DNA of 64,000 nucleotides from Polytrichum commune (GCA_950295325.1 OX485806.1:21578001-21642000); one strand, 5' to 3'; shown: positions 22,770 to 34,620, counted from the first letter of the stretch. The notes: generated by a model from the sequence alone, not told the origin. Translations and numbers: made by a program.

Positions 22770-24360
22770 CAATGTGGTTGAGGTTCTGCATACGCACTAG
22801 GTAGTCTAAAAGGTCCTCCCTTGCCATGTGGCCTTCAAGCAAGGCTCTGTCCTCGCTCACTAGGCCCATTGGTCTTGGAGGTTGGAACACCTCCTCCTCG
22901 ACCCCATGCGTGTAGTCGTTGTCGTCCATTGGCGGCAAATTGCAGTCTATTAAAATCTGGTCCAACGTTCTGTCCTTGCTCGCTAGCAGTATGTTGTGTA
23001 GTACGCAACAACAATGCACAACAGTAGGTAGGAAATCGAGTTTCAACGACGATTTTGTGCCAATCTCTTTGAATCTCGATTTCAGAATGCCAAATCCTCT
23101 TTCAACGCTCATCCTCGTTGAGGAATGCTTTCGGTTGAACCACAACTCCTCTCTGGTTAGAGGCAATCCCATAGGGCCCTTCTTGAATGGTGTGATGCAC
23201 CAGCTTAGAAGTGGGTACCCTCGGTCCGCCACAATGTACGGCGGGAATGGAAGACCCGCATCCCAGAGTAGAGGGTCGTCGTGGAACCCACCCATTATCC
23301 CCTCTTCAACCTTGCGGTAAAGCTCCGACCTTTTGAAATGCGCGCTATCATGCAGAGATCCTGGAGGCCCGGTGTTGATAGACGTGAAGTAGCACTTGCT
23401 ATCAACAATGCCTTGTAGCAGTATTGAAAAGGATTTGTAGCGGTTTCTATGATCGGCCGCTACAATGGTATTTGATGGGGATGCTATGTAAATATGCGAC
23501 CCGTCAATGGCGCCAATACAATTCGGAAAGCATTGCTTCGACTGGAAGGCGGCGGCGATTCGTGACAGCCTCCTTCCAGCTGGCCATGCTATTAGATGTC
23601 CAAAGTTCATGCATATGGCTGTGCAGACTTGCCTCAATATCTCGCTCACGGTGGATTTGCCTAGTGCGGCCTTGTCCGCAACCAGAGGTATCGAAACGCC
23701 ATGCATGAGTTTGAATAGTGTGACAACCACTTTCTTCTCGACTCCAATAGGCTGCCTCCAATGGGTGTGTTGGCCTTGAATGAATGGTCGCAGATCCTGA
23801 ACCAGCCTGTCAAAAGTCCTTCGTCTCATGCGCAATATATCGTAAAACATGTCGGGTGTGTATATGTTGAAAAGATACTCCTCGAACCAACATGTCGACC
23901 TGGGTTTGACATACCATCTTGCATCCTCGACCCCAACGTGCCAGGCAATGAGGTCCAAAATCTGCCTCACGTGTGGGTGTTCCATTGCATCGCCTTCGGG
24001 AAAATGTCGTTCATATATATTGTGAGGTGAAATCGATACATCATGCCCATGTCTTCTCTTCAATTGTTTCCTATGTGCCAAGTTGGCCTCACTAGCCTCC
24101 GTCGATGTCATGTACATGGCCACCATGGCTACGCATATGTCGATGCAAGACAATACTATGCGAATCGCAGAGGCAACATCCCTAGGGGGCACTGAATATG
24201 TGGTTGGTGCGAGATGCAGGGGTATGGTGGCAGGACCTCCGACTGGAAACGCGGGTGGAATGCAGGGCCTAGGTGGGGAGGGCGGTGCGGGAGGCCACAT
24301 GCCTCGCAGAGGGCTGTCTAGGAGGACCGAAAATGCCGGGATCGCAAATGATGCAGGCAC
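22741..24360 (-). CDS. PIF/Harbinger transposase (DDE_Tnp_4 type), intact
   Basis: 539 codons with no stop or frameshift. The N-terminus is proline-rich (residues 20-60), followed by a basic patch (RKQLKRRHG, 97-105). A helix-turn-helix-like region (about 205-245) reads GVEKKVVVTLFKLMH..ADKAALGKSTVSEILRQV. The catalytic triad is visible: D286 in GAIDGSHI, D379 in VADRGYPLL, E420 in RMSVERGFGILKSRF; GSLHDSAHF at 334-342 is a further conserved motif. It cuts and rejoins the element at TTA sites. It converges with the trihelix gene, overlapping its annotated end by 29 bp. The length is a little above usual because of the proline-rich N-terminus, so the true start could be internal (for example M83). 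Intactness implies recent activity. Confidence 0.92.
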   Translation of the reverse strand: MPASFAIPAFSVLLDSPLRGMWPPAPPSPPRPCIPPAFPVGGPATIPLHLAPTTYSVPPRDVASAIRIVLSCIDICVAMVAMYMTSTEASEANLAHRKQLKRRHGHDVSISPHNIYERHFPEGDAMEHPHVRQILDLIAWHVGVEDARWYVKPRSTCWFEEYLFNIYTPDMFYDILRMRRRTFDRLVQDLRPFIQGQHTHWRQPIGVEKKVVVTLFKLMHGVSIPLVADKAALGKSTVSEILRQVCTAICMNFGHLIAWPAGRRLSRIAAAFQSKQCFPNCIGAIDGSHIYIASPSNTIVAADHRNRYKSFSILLQGIVDSKCYFTSINTGPPGSLHDSAHFKRSELYRKVEEGIMGGFHDDPLLWDAGLPFPPYIVADRGYPLLSWCITPFKKGPMGLPLTREELWFNRKHSSTRMSVERGFGILKSRFKEIGTKSSLKLDFLPTVVHCCCVLHNILLASKDRTLDQILIDCNLPPMDDNDYTHGVEEEVFQPPRPMGLVSEDRALLEGHMAREDLLDYLVRMQNLNHIATHQRRRMP

Positions 24361-27300
24361 ATCACGCCCACGAGGCTCCGGAGGTGGGCGGCATGCAGCC
24401 GGAGGTTCGAGCTCCGAAGAGGAATGAGTGGCTGCCCGTTCTTGCGATGTTCGAACCTTGAGGCAAACAAAGCTGGAATTAGTGCAGGCAGTACTGCCGA
24501 AATGGAAGATGACCAGCAGTGGGAACCGAAAATGTAAATTGTTGGCACAGTAGCATTTTGATTAGAAGCGCCTTTCACCGCATGCACATAAATGTTTCTG
24601 AATGCAGAGCCGAGTGGCATGCAGGACTGCAATACAACTTCAAATCCAATGAAAGAAACAGTTGACTTTCAATTGTATTGCGAAACATGTTTGGAGTATC
24701 GTGTGTGGCCTTGTTTGCATTCAATCTTTGAAATTAAATGTGTCGGGCTCTTTGAAAGTGAAGTCCCAATTTCGCACATCCTTCCGGGTTCCCACCAGAA
24801 TGTCACATTATCGCAGACGAAATGGCAAACGACATTTTGATTTCCCTTACAAACCTATAGGCAAATTCACATACAGCTAACGAAGGCGTACATGCACCTG
24901 CAGTTCACGAATTGCCAAGGCAGCGGCCGCCAGCCTCACCCTGACGATCTGAAAAGGGCTAGGCGGTGCCGCGAGGGGCACCTGGTGCGGTGCGCTTCCG
25001 AAGCAAACATCTTCATCGCGAAGCATGGACAAGAGAGAGCGACCGAGTGCATGCGACTCCAACTGCTGCTGGGAGTCGAAGCGATGCATCAGAGATGCAA
25101 GATCTGTGCAATCCTCCTCCAACTCCCACTTGCAGAACATCTCCACAAGAGGGAGAAGTTGCATGCATGTGTTGCGGATGGCGTGGTGGGATGGAGGAGG
25201 TCCATGAACATGACGCTGCCACACAAGGCGTCCTGTGCAATCCAAACATTTCAGAGGTTTTACGGAATTGGCCACCAGAAACCTGCACGATAACACACAA
25301 GGGAAAAAAAACCAACAAAAGCACAAGAAAAAAGATTGGGTCGTTCTCACGAACCCAGTTTCGAATGCCGGAATTCGGTCTCATGTTCGATGGAGTGGGA
25401 GTAGTAAGCGTAGCAGAACAACTTGTACCCCTGCCAGTAATCCTCCACCCTACAAGCGCACAACCAAAATTGAATGTGACAGACATTGACATATGCGAAT
25501 TGTATGCAAGGCGAAAGCTCTCCACGGGATTGGAGGGGGGGTGGGGGAAATCCGAGGGGAAGTAACGCACAGGGGAAAACAATGGCAGTGGCAGGCAGTA
25601 CTGGAGGATTCATCGTGGATGTGAGAGTATAGTGAAGCCATAGAATGGCGCAAACAAACTGGAAGAGGAGATGAAGAATGTGTTCCAACAAAAAGCACAT
25701 GGGTATGAAACGTGATTCTGCACGCACGCGAGCAATACTGGGAGAATGCCTCCATAGCCTAGTAGAGCACATGTACTAGACGCACCATTGACACCAGCAG
25801 AGGCACGACATTGTCCAATCTTCTCAATACCAATCACAGGAAAAAACGCCAACAATCACACAAGAATTCCAAAAGTGAGCACAGGACAAAACGAATTCAC
25901 TGGCCGGAGTTCAATACTTGAAAGTATTTTTATAAATGCAGAATGGATAATTACAGAAGGCCTGCAGCAATTGCAGGCCAAAGACAACAGAGATCCCGGG
26001 CGGAACAACTCCTAGTTGTAAAATGCGAACGTCGCAGGCCGTAGCCTCTCAGCAGACGCTGCCCTGGAAGGAGGTTTCCCCGCGACTTGGAACAACTCCA
26101 AACCAACGACATAGCCACAGAGCCTCAGGCACGAAATCAGGAGTGCGTCCTTGAAAGATGCACACAGCATCGGCAAACGCAACGGAATCCCCCCCCCCCA
26201 CCAACGCAGAGGCGCGGAGAACAACACACGTCTGCAAATGCAGTGCATCCATGCCGCCGAAACCATCGACGCAGCCACTCTGAGCCCCTATGCAGCCATG
26301 CGGTGCATGGTCACCTCTTTTGGTTGGCGACAGGAAGACATGGATGTGTTTGAAACGCCGAAGAAGTCATTGCCCCCGAGTCGCGGAGACCTGCGGACAA
26401 CATTGAAGCAAAATTCCGCGAAACTGACAGATGTAAATCCATTATCCGTGCCTCTCTCCGTGGTCCTCTTCCGCCATGTTTCGGTCGCTGCCGACAGTCG
26501 CCCTTGACTCGATTGCCGCATCGGCATGGAAACCAGCGGCACGCAGTGTCGAACCTCTGCGGCCAGCAAGGAGGCCGCTTCTGTTGTCTCCCACGGCAGA
26601 TAACAGCAGACACCGCAAATATAAAATGTGGTCGACCTACAGGCCCAGGAGGCTGGAGGAGGGAAAGGGGGAGCAAGGGAGTCTACGTTGCGGCACAGGG
26701 TCTGGAGAGGCGAGGAGGTCCTAAGGGGTGGCCGAAATGGCATCGACATTGGAAAGCAGACACATATAGCACCCTGACGACCCTGGCCTTCGTCAACGCG
26801 AGAATTTGCGCGCGGACACTAAACATCGCAACGGAACCCTTTCCACGCACCCCTTTGTTGAAGGGATGCGCGCACATGTATACGGGCCAGCCATAGCTTG
26901 CGTGCAGCAGGCATGCGAGCCGCGAGGTCGCAGCGTGCAAGCGTGCCTTGGCAGGACCTTGCCGTATGAACACAAAATGCCCGACTTGAAGTAAGCACAA
27001 TGCTCCCACCCCCACATAGAAACACTCCCGCCCCAACACATAATTTTGGTGGCAGAGACCTAGACGACGAGAACAACCATGAAGCACTGACCCGAACTGC
27101 AACTCCCGAAGTTGACTGTCAATTGCGGTCGCATTTGCATCGTCCATCACACTCCGAACGGATGTGGGCGCGTCGAAGGCCCGAAATCGCCGCAGCGTGC
27201 GAGGCCAGAGAGCAGCGTCGCGTGCAAAGCTTGCTGCCGTGGGGGACGGGATGCCTCTGGAGCGTGTCGGGCGATGAATGGGGATGGATGAATGTCCGGT

Positions 27301-27445
27301 GCGTCCCGTTCCGTATCCACCCGGTGCGGCCCCCGTCATGGACCCGGGTCATGGAGCCGGTAACCAGCCTACCCGGGCTGGAGCTTCCGGGCAGGAACTG
27401 CTCGCCAACTGTGCCGGCACAGCACCACCTGGTGCGGCCAGGCCC
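24361..27445. other. Right arm of the Harbinger element, no gene called
   Basis: GC-rich, with many long overlapping frames on both strands (up to 218 codons at 26683-27339 minus) but no recognisable domain and no consistent single frame. Frames of this sort are expected in stop-poor GC-rich DNA. It probably contains the promoter and leader of the transposase. Confidence 0.5.
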
Positions 27446-27448
27446 TTA

Positions 27449-28150
27449 TACCTTCAAGGTTGAATCTTAAATCCATGACAAGGACTGTGGACTTACAATT
27501 TTAAGATCTGTGAACAGTGTAAACTGGTCACAAGCGTACATATATACTGCATGCCCATGACAAGATGCAATTTATTGCCAACCCCCAAAGAACCATGCAG
27601 TGAAAAGTACATGAAAAGTACATATCATCAACATACAAAATTGGTGCTATGTATTTTATTATATCTCCTGAAACAGAATGAAATGAGTCTCCACGTTCAG
27701 TAGCCTATATATGAGACACCTACCACCTGGGTGGAGGTTGTACCTTCAATACGCTCTACGTAACATTGCTGAAAGGCGGGAGTCAGCAATTTGGCATTCC
27801 TACCTACATTCCTACCTACATCATTTAAGCTAATTCACAAACAACCGAAACACAAAATATGATGAAGTTGTATTCCTGCCAATGTCTCTTCAAAAGATCC
27901 AAGTGACATGTGCCTGAAAGGATGAGACAAAGGACAGAAGGGAGGTTCTCCCCCCCTAAATATAGATCCAGTGCATAGAAACTAGAGAAGCTCAACAGAC
28001 TTAAAGTAAAGGTTGCCAGATAACCGTCAATGAGAGAAACCATCTAGAGTAATTTAAATTTCAAAGCAATTTGAGTCTTTGTAAATGGAAGAACTCCACC
28101 AGGCATTTCAGCTGAAGCAAACCTTATATATACATGAGCACATTAAAAAG
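27449..28150 (-). other. Downstream region and probable 3' UTR of the GRAS gene
   Basis: AT-rich sequence between the GRAS stop codon and the Harbinger right end. On the minus strand an AATAAA at 27571-27576 is a candidate polyadenylation signal. If used, the 3' UTR is about 560-600 nt and the transposon sits about 100 bp beyond it. Confidence 0.4.
27571..27576 (-). terminator. Candidate polyadenylation signal AATAAA
   Basis: Exact AATAAA on the minus strand about 575 nt after the GRAS stop codon. Plant signals are loose, so this is only the best-looking candidate. Confidence 0.3.
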
Positions 28151-30830
28151 CTAGTGCCAAGCAGAAGAAACAATAAGGGCCCGGTTCTGCCATCCAAGAA
28201 ACAGTGCTCCATCTTCCTCTTTAAGTCTGTACTTATCACTATATGACTCCAGCAATGTCCTTATTGTATTGTTCACCGTTTGACTTAAGGGATAAGGCCG
28301 AAATCCTGCCATGGTCAAGCGCGCCCGCCATTTGCCAAGCATTTCATGCCTCTCAACTCTCTCCGCACCTTCACAAGCAATCACATTGACAAGGTCACGT
28401 GCCAAGCACTGTTGCTCCACATTGACACGCTCCTTGCTCTCTCGAGCCAAGGTGATGTCGAGAGACTCAAATATCGCAGCGTAGTAATTCATAGCTTCCA
28501 AAAAGCGAGGAAAGAAAGGTGACGTGTTTGTGTTGGCTTCCTGTTCCACGAGCGTCATCACTTTGGGGTTGAGGCTTTTGATCATTTGGATCATACGGTC
28601 CCGAGGATTAGTTATACACACACTCTCATCAGGGACATGATGAAGCTGTAAGGCAAAGTTTACGGCAAGAGCTTCTCCTGGCTGCCTCTCCAGCATCCAT
28701 GCCTGCACCTCAGACACCTTTTGTGCCACTGGATGAAACACAAATGGGACCCCAACGGTCTCTGCCAGCTTTGCAAGTCGTTTGCCAACCATTTCAACAC
28801 CTGCAAAATTAGCCGTCCCTGATATCGGACTATCGACACCTGTAATCCGAACATGTGGGGGACCTCCAGGCCGGGCTGCCAAAGCTTGGATGAGAGTAGT
28901 CCATTGGGTGCCCTGCGCTATTTCAAAATCAATGATGTGAACACGGTCTTCATTCTGAAATGCCTCTGCGATTGCACCATTAGCTGCCATGTAGCCAAAC
29001 TTGAAGTATGGGCAAACTTCGTAAAGAATCTGCATGGCTGACAGAAAGTCTTTGTTAGGAGGCTCCTTACACCTTAAGGCTCTGTACAGGCTGCTTCCTG
29101 AAGATGCAACTCGAGCGACTAGGCCCTCAACCATATAAGCCGCCAGTCGTTGCATGGGATCTCCGTAGATCGAGACCACCTGATTCAGCTGTGCAATGAG
29201 GACGTTTGCAAGGGGCATGTCATTATTCGACACAGCTTCCGCACATTGCACAAGTAACTGCTCGGAGCGGCTTCTTGTCTCCACAACAATTTTTGCAGGC
29301 TGTGCTTCTTCAACCTGCATCAGGAAGCATAAATTTATAAGCAAGCTACGTCAAATTAAATAGCAAGGAAAAATCCAGCTTGCTACCACTTTCAGTACTT
29401 GAGAAGCAGATAAAACCCCAAGGTTACTAATAACTAACTGGCATGAAACAAAACCAATTCTCTCACAGGAGACCCAGAAGTACAACAAGCCCTGAACAAA
29501 GATTGGTCAAAACAAACTACATTGAATGAATCAAGCACTTACTCTTCCTGAGACCACCACTCCCAGATAGCATGCTGTGTTATTTGTTTCCTTGATATTT
29601 AAATAGCTAAAACAGCCAGCTTACTACCACTTTCAGTACTTAGAGCAGATTAAAACCCATGGTTACTAATACCTTACTGGCATAAAATATATCAATTCCC
29701 TTGCAGGAGACCCATAAGTACAACAAGCTCTGTACAGAGATTGGTCAAAACAAACTACAATGAATTGATCAATGCACTTGCAGTTCCTGAGACCACTCCC
29801 GGATAGCGTGCTGTGTTATTTAAATAGAAAGAAAACAGCCAGCTCGCTACCACTTTCAGTACTTGAAAAGCCATGGTTACTGATAAATTATTGGCCTGAA
29901 ACAACAATGAATCCCTCACAGGAGACCCACACGAACAACAAGCTTTGTACAGAGATTGGTCAAATGAATGAATCAAGCACTTACTCTTCCTGAGACAGCT
30001 CCTGGATAGCTAGCTGTGCTATTTGTGTTCTGGTATTGCTTCCCATACTCTGACTGAGACGCCCCTGACGAAACAGGAGACGACTCCAATGCAGGAGGAC
30101 TCTCCGCTGCGAGAAGCTCCTCAATTGTGTCTGCCCAGCTTGCATCAGAGGCAGGGTCACGGGCATGGCCGAGCGATCCTGCGAGATCAGCTTCCTCGTC
30201 GTCATCGTCATCCAAGAGTGCACTCTCCAGAACTTGAAGCATGTGTGCAACATCAGTACTCAATTCTGGACTCTTCTTCACGTAATTATTCTGTGCATGC
30301 ACATACCGCTCCTCAGGGACATGTTGCACAGTCTGATGATGATAAGTCGACATTTGATACGGCTGAGCACCTGAAGCTGCTGGGTATGGCATGGGTCTCA
30401 ACACGGACGATGGGCTATGGTATGGAGCTGATGAGCCCTTCGACTGATCACTTTGGCGATATTGTCGCCCGTAATAATCAGCATCCTCGGGGTTCGACTG
30501 ACCTTCCAAAGAAGTATCACTGTGTGATGAAGCCTCGCTCTGGTAAGAAACTGAGCTCCAGCCCGGCATGCTGGGAACCGTTTCAGATGCAGCCTGCGAT
30601 GAGTCTTGTGGGGAGAGAGGGGATATAGGTGACCCGTGATTCTTTAACTGCATTCCATACACTTTCTGCCTTTGACTATTGTCCACAATGGGCTTCTGCC
30701 CTGCCGCAGCATAGTAGTTTGGTGTTTGCTGACTGTTTGCAGTGTCTTTCAAACTCTCTTTATCTCTGCCTGCTGGATACGCTGGATTCAGCCCAATAGT
30801 TCCCAGCTCCGGTCGATATTGCACATTCAT
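28151..30830 (-). CDS. GRAS-domain transcription regulator, PAT1/SCL branch, two coding exons
   Basis: Exon 1 is 30830 to 29985 (282 codons), exon 2 is 29314 to 28151 (387 codons plus stop); the joint is phase 0, donor GGAAGA/GTAAGT, acceptor CTGATGCAG/GTTGAA. The total is 669 aa. The N-terminus is disordered, Ser/Gln/Tyr-rich, with an acidic helix (MLQVLESALLDDDDDE, about residues 194-211) resembling the PAT1-group motif before the GRAS domain. The GRAS domain (about 301-669) shows LHRI (LLVQCAEAV), VHIID at 407-411, LHRII, PFYRE-type (TSPFFPRFLEAMNYYAAIFESLD) and a complete SAW region ending NRALIVSSAWH. The combination NPRDRMIQMIKSLNPKV plus LVEQEANTNTSPF is the PAT1-branch signature; that branch includes light-signalling and stress co-regulators acting in the nucleus. 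It is longer than typical flowering-plant members because of the N-terminus. All key motifs are intact. Confidence 0.93.
29315..29984 (-). repeat. Coding intron of the GRAS gene made of tandem repeats that copy the exon 1/intron boundary
   Basis: The 670-bp intron holds two full diverged units, 29375-29615 and 29616-29838, and the start of a third (29839 onward) that runs into exon 1 up to about 30020. Each begins CCAGCT..CTACCACTTTCAGTACTT and contains GGAGACCCA, GAGATTGGTCAAA and a copy of the last about 40 bp of exon 1 with its donor. The donor GGAAGAGTAAGT is intact in the unit at about 29531-29550; in the middle unit the place reads as a GC-type CTGCAAGT. Confidence 0.85.
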
Positions 30831-32560
30831 ACTTTCTGGACCTCCACCGCAGCAACTATTGAAGAAGAACGAGCAACAAACTTATTATAGTGCTGTTTGT
30901 CTCTCTTCCCCTTCCTCAGCTTCTCAACCGCGTCCTGAAACCATGCAAGATAATCCACTTACAGTTTCTCATGTGACCTCCTGTAAAAAAACACACACAC
31001 ACACAACAACAACAAAGGATCGCCATTGCTATCAGTGGATTTCAAAACTAGATGCCAATCAATGTATAATAAATTAGTGCACATGGACCACTCAAATCCC
31101 TCTCTTCACCAAATGAAGAAATGACCAGCACCATATTTGGAGTGGATATTTTGAAAAACATAAGTCTCAATTCCCAGATCACGGATGTACCTAAACCCGT
31201 GTAATGTTCTGGTTCTACAGCCACACTTTTATCCTTCAATTCTTGCAAATGGTCATCAACAACACTGCATTTTAATAAAACCCGGAAAATAGGTCAAGGT
31301 CAATACCGCCACGCGCGTGCAAAGTTCAAACCCACCAATCATAGATAATAAACAGGGACGATTAGCTAAGCATGACACAAAATCATCATAACCAACCTCT
31401 CCTGCTATCTGACAGCCTTAGGGACACACGAACTTTCTGTTCTTGGGATAAACAGGTTGCTGGAGGTCACAGATATTGACTACTGAGAACACTTATTCCC
31501 AGTTAAATTCAAAGACACATCCTCCTCTTGCTCGAAGGAGGGGGGAAGTGTCGCTTGCTTCCCGCACCCCATTCACATTTTCCCAAACAACAAATCACCC
31601 ATAGAGCCCTTTATAAGAACATCTAATATGATGCTCCAAAGTTTCCACCGACGAGTTAAGTCCTTCCTAAACCCCCAACAAGATCGCTTAAAGCCTCCAA
31701 ACAGAGTGCTAAAAATGGGACACGAAGCCTCGCGCTTGGCCTCTACACGATCAAACCCCCAATGCATGACGGAAATGAACAAACCACCGTTCTTGTACAG
31801 TGACCATCCCAAACCAGATACAACCCTCCACCACCAAGGGTTTCCTCGCAAACCCAGAAACTTAGCCCGCTCTCCGCACAGAACAAGGGAGGCAACAAAA
31901 TGCGGCCTTTCCACATTCCATTACATCACATCACAACACATCCCAAAAATTCATAGCTCATGGCATGTAACCTCCCATTCTAAACCCCACCAGATCAATC
32001 AAGACCCTCAAAAACCCAAAACACTCCTTACCAGCTTCGCTTGCCTCATGCTTTCGTCCACCACAGCAACCCCAACCCTTACCCTTCCAACCGAGATCTC
32101 TTACAAGCACTCAACAATCTCTACAACCCCACTCCACCAAACTCTCAAACAACATAACCCTACTACTTGCCCCGAACTCGCACCAAACCCCCCTCACTCA
32201 AACCCCAAGCCTTGAAAACCCAACTCCAAAACACTTCCAACTTAACTTATGACTCTCTCTCTCTCTCTCTCTCTCTCTTCGGTCCTCTCGCTTGAAGGGG
32301 TTGTGTGTGTGATACCACCGACACGGAGGGAAGTCTAGGAGGGGGGTTTGACACCGGATTCGGATGTTTTGGTTTTGGTTTTGGCACGGACCTTAGCTTC
32401 GGGCAGGATGCCGGCGCAGAAGATTGGTGGAGACTGGAGACGACGTTGAAATGGTGATGCAGGTGGTGGATGATGACGAGGAGAGGATGATGGAACTGCT
32501 AAAGTTGTGTCCCGGTGACTGTGTAAGTAAGGTAAGTGTATGTAAGTAAACGTCTAAGTA
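30831..32560 (-). promoter_or_regulatory. Probable 5' leader (with intron) and upstream region of the GRAS gene
   Basis: On the minus strand a good acceptor, TTGCATGGTTTCAG, at 30935-30948 precedes about 100 nt of leader before the ATG. A matching donor, CTGGTAAGG, lies at about 32024-32032, predicting a leader intron of about 1.1 kb. A (GA)n run on the minus strand (CT on plus, 32253-32278) lies in the proposed first leader exon, as is common in plant 5' UTRs. No clear TATA box was fixed. Frames across it (195 codons plus, 113 codons minus) show no domain. Confidence 0.4.
32253..32278. repeat. (CT)n microsatellite
   Basis: Uninterrupted CT dinucleotides, equal to GA repeats on the GRAS sense strand, within the proposed leader. 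Confidence 0.9.
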
Positions 32561-34620
32561 AGAAATAAAAGAGTGCGTGCGTGTGCGACGGCCTTTATGG
32601 TTAATAGGCTTGTGTTGTGGTGTGGGGCTGTTCCGGGAAAGTCCTTCGAGGTTAACGAGGGAGGCATTCCCGGGATGACGGGCTGTGACAGGAAGGGCCG
32701 GGCCGGGCCTGAGCGGGACGGGTCGGGGCGTGGGGCGTGGGCTGTGGGGGAAGGGGGCCAGGAAGGAGCTGGGGGAGGGGCGCGGGAATCCCGGGTGGAG
32801 CCGGGCCGCTCCATGTCACCAAATTACTACCTTTCGTCAGTGAATATATCTTCGTAGCTTCCACGACCCATCATGAAGCCTCTGCTGCACCACTTCAAAC
32901 AACAACAACTAACATCATCATCACCATCAACAAAAGGCTAAGCATTAAGGTGTGCGGGGGAGGGGGGAGTCTTAAAATGGACACTTTTCTCTCCACACCC
33001 TCTTTCTCGTAGGGTTGTATATGAAACACGTTGCCACCACCACCATTAGTGCAATGTAAATAATCAATCCACATCGCGCACATAGCCACTTTCCTCGTCA
33101 CTTTTTGAGCTCGTATGAAGAATACTCGCACTTTCGGCCCTTGCGCCCATGCAATGATACGTCACTTTAACATGTTTGCGTCCATTGTGTATAGATCTTA
33201 TTCATTGTCAAAGTGAAGATTTGTGGGTTATTCAATGATCGGATAGGTTATTCTCCCCCCCCCCCCCCCCCCCCTCTCCTCCTCCAATTATGTTGATTGT
33301 TGCATCGAGAATGGTTAATAAATTTCAAGGACGTAGTCTTTCAGCACATGGCACCTTTTTGGTCTCCGTTCTTAGATTCACATCCAACCGTACACCGCTC
33401 AAGTATAGGTATCCATTTAAGATGAGACATTGAATTAGGCGCCTCAACCTTCTTACGTGGTCACTTCTTTTTAAAACCCTTAACTTTTAAAGGCCCAACT
33501 CCAAATCTCTCTAGATTGTGTATCTTTAACGGATGACATGTTTGTAAATTTAGGATTGTTCACACTAAACTTCAGCAATCAATTTGCTCAAGGTGGTGTA
33601 GAATTATATTAGTTTAAAGTGCAAGAAAAATAAATCAAGACAAAAGGCTTCATTAGCATGTTCATAGCATCAAGTAATGTTCCATGTTGATCACAAATCC
33701 ACCATTGTCGAGATCGTTTAGTATGAGTGTCATGTGAACTGACGAGGACATTTCAAAGTTCAAAATGTGGATGACCCATTTGTGTTGTGTAAAGTGTCCT
33801 TAAAACAACTAGTGCCGAGATGGGTGCCAAGCGGTTGACTTTGGTTTGTCGAATCCAAAGAGCTCCAATTTGGGTCCCTTTTAGAATTGGGCCTCTCTCT
33901 CTCTACAAATACTATTGCCAATGGATATCTTAGTAGCTTCCATGACCCATGTCATCATGTTGCACTCCAAACATGGATCCACATGATGAGAGTAACATTA
34001 GCACAATGCGATGTAGTTAGGGTTGGTCTATACTAATGACCAATGACCACCACTTTTCAAAATCTCTCTTGGGAAATGAATGGCAGTTCCACTTCGTATT
34101 ACACAAGGTCACATAAACTAGAAGTAGGCATGAGTGAGCATGTCAAAAAATGAATGAGAAAGTACTATGAAAGTGACATGGGATCTTACATGTCCAAAAG
34201 TGGATAATGTTTGGTGGTCACCAAGATAGGTTGTCTCAAAAAAATATTTTATCTATATATATATATAATAAAAGTTGTGTGACCACATCAAAAAGGAATG
34301 TTTTCTAATAGTACATTTGTTAGAAACATATAAATTCAATAGTTTATATTTTTGGTTTTTTTCTTACTTTTTTCTTGTTTTCATCAAATACACTACGCCC
34401 AGGCCTAAGTCCACTTTATATTATGACCCATGACCAAGGCTTTCAAAATCTAACGTGGATTTCTCTTGGTCATGGTCTTTGGACCACAACCATGACCACG
34501 ATAATTCATAAATCATTTTCTGTCAAGGTCCTTGCCCACATGTGTAAAACGGCCTTTAGGAGTTTCAAGGTTGTTTGCTTATAAAGGCAGTCTATCCCAT
34601 GTTATGGATTGGTGTCAATG
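32561..34620. other. No gene; GC-rich patch, poly-C tract and a MITE-2 fragment
   Basis: 32690-32815 is a G-rich patch (GGGCCGGGCCGGGCCTGAGC) that may belong to the distal GRAS promoter. 33255-33274 is an uninterrupted C run. About 33190-33430 resembles MITE-2 interior (GTTGCATCGAGAATGGTTAA, CCGCTCAAGTATAGGTATCC) without clear ends. The rest is unassigned. Confidence 0.45.

Larger units (their letters stand above)
19063..27445. mobile_element. PIF/Harbinger transposon, 8383 bp, apparently autonomous
   Basis: TTA lies at both flanks (19060-19062 and 27446-27448), the classic 3-bp PIF/Harbinger target duplication. The left end, GGGGGGGGCCACACCCGGGG, and the reverse complement of the right end, GGGCCTGGCCGCACCAGGTG, form an imperfect inverted repeat. 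Base composition switches from AT-rich to GC-rich exactly between these limits. Inside are a DDE transposase (minus) and a trihelix/Myb-like protein (plus), the standard two-gene set, arranged convergently. Long non-coding arms make it large for the superfamily. Confidence 0.8.

Noticed and set aside
24966-25582. Overlapping 199-codon plus and 189-codon minus frames
   Set aside because: They overlap on opposite strands and lack recognisable motifs; considered shadows of composition in the Harbinger arm.
26683-27339. 218-codon minus-strand frame in the Harbinger right arm
   Set aside because: GC-rich stop-poor DNA with equally long frames on both strands; no domain, and it lies in the non-coding arm of a two-gene element.
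31628-32215. 195-codon plus-strand frame upstream of the GRAS gene
   Set aside because: Lies antisense to the proposed GRAS leader; low-complexity Pro/Thr/His/Lys composition from a C/A-rich strand, no domain.
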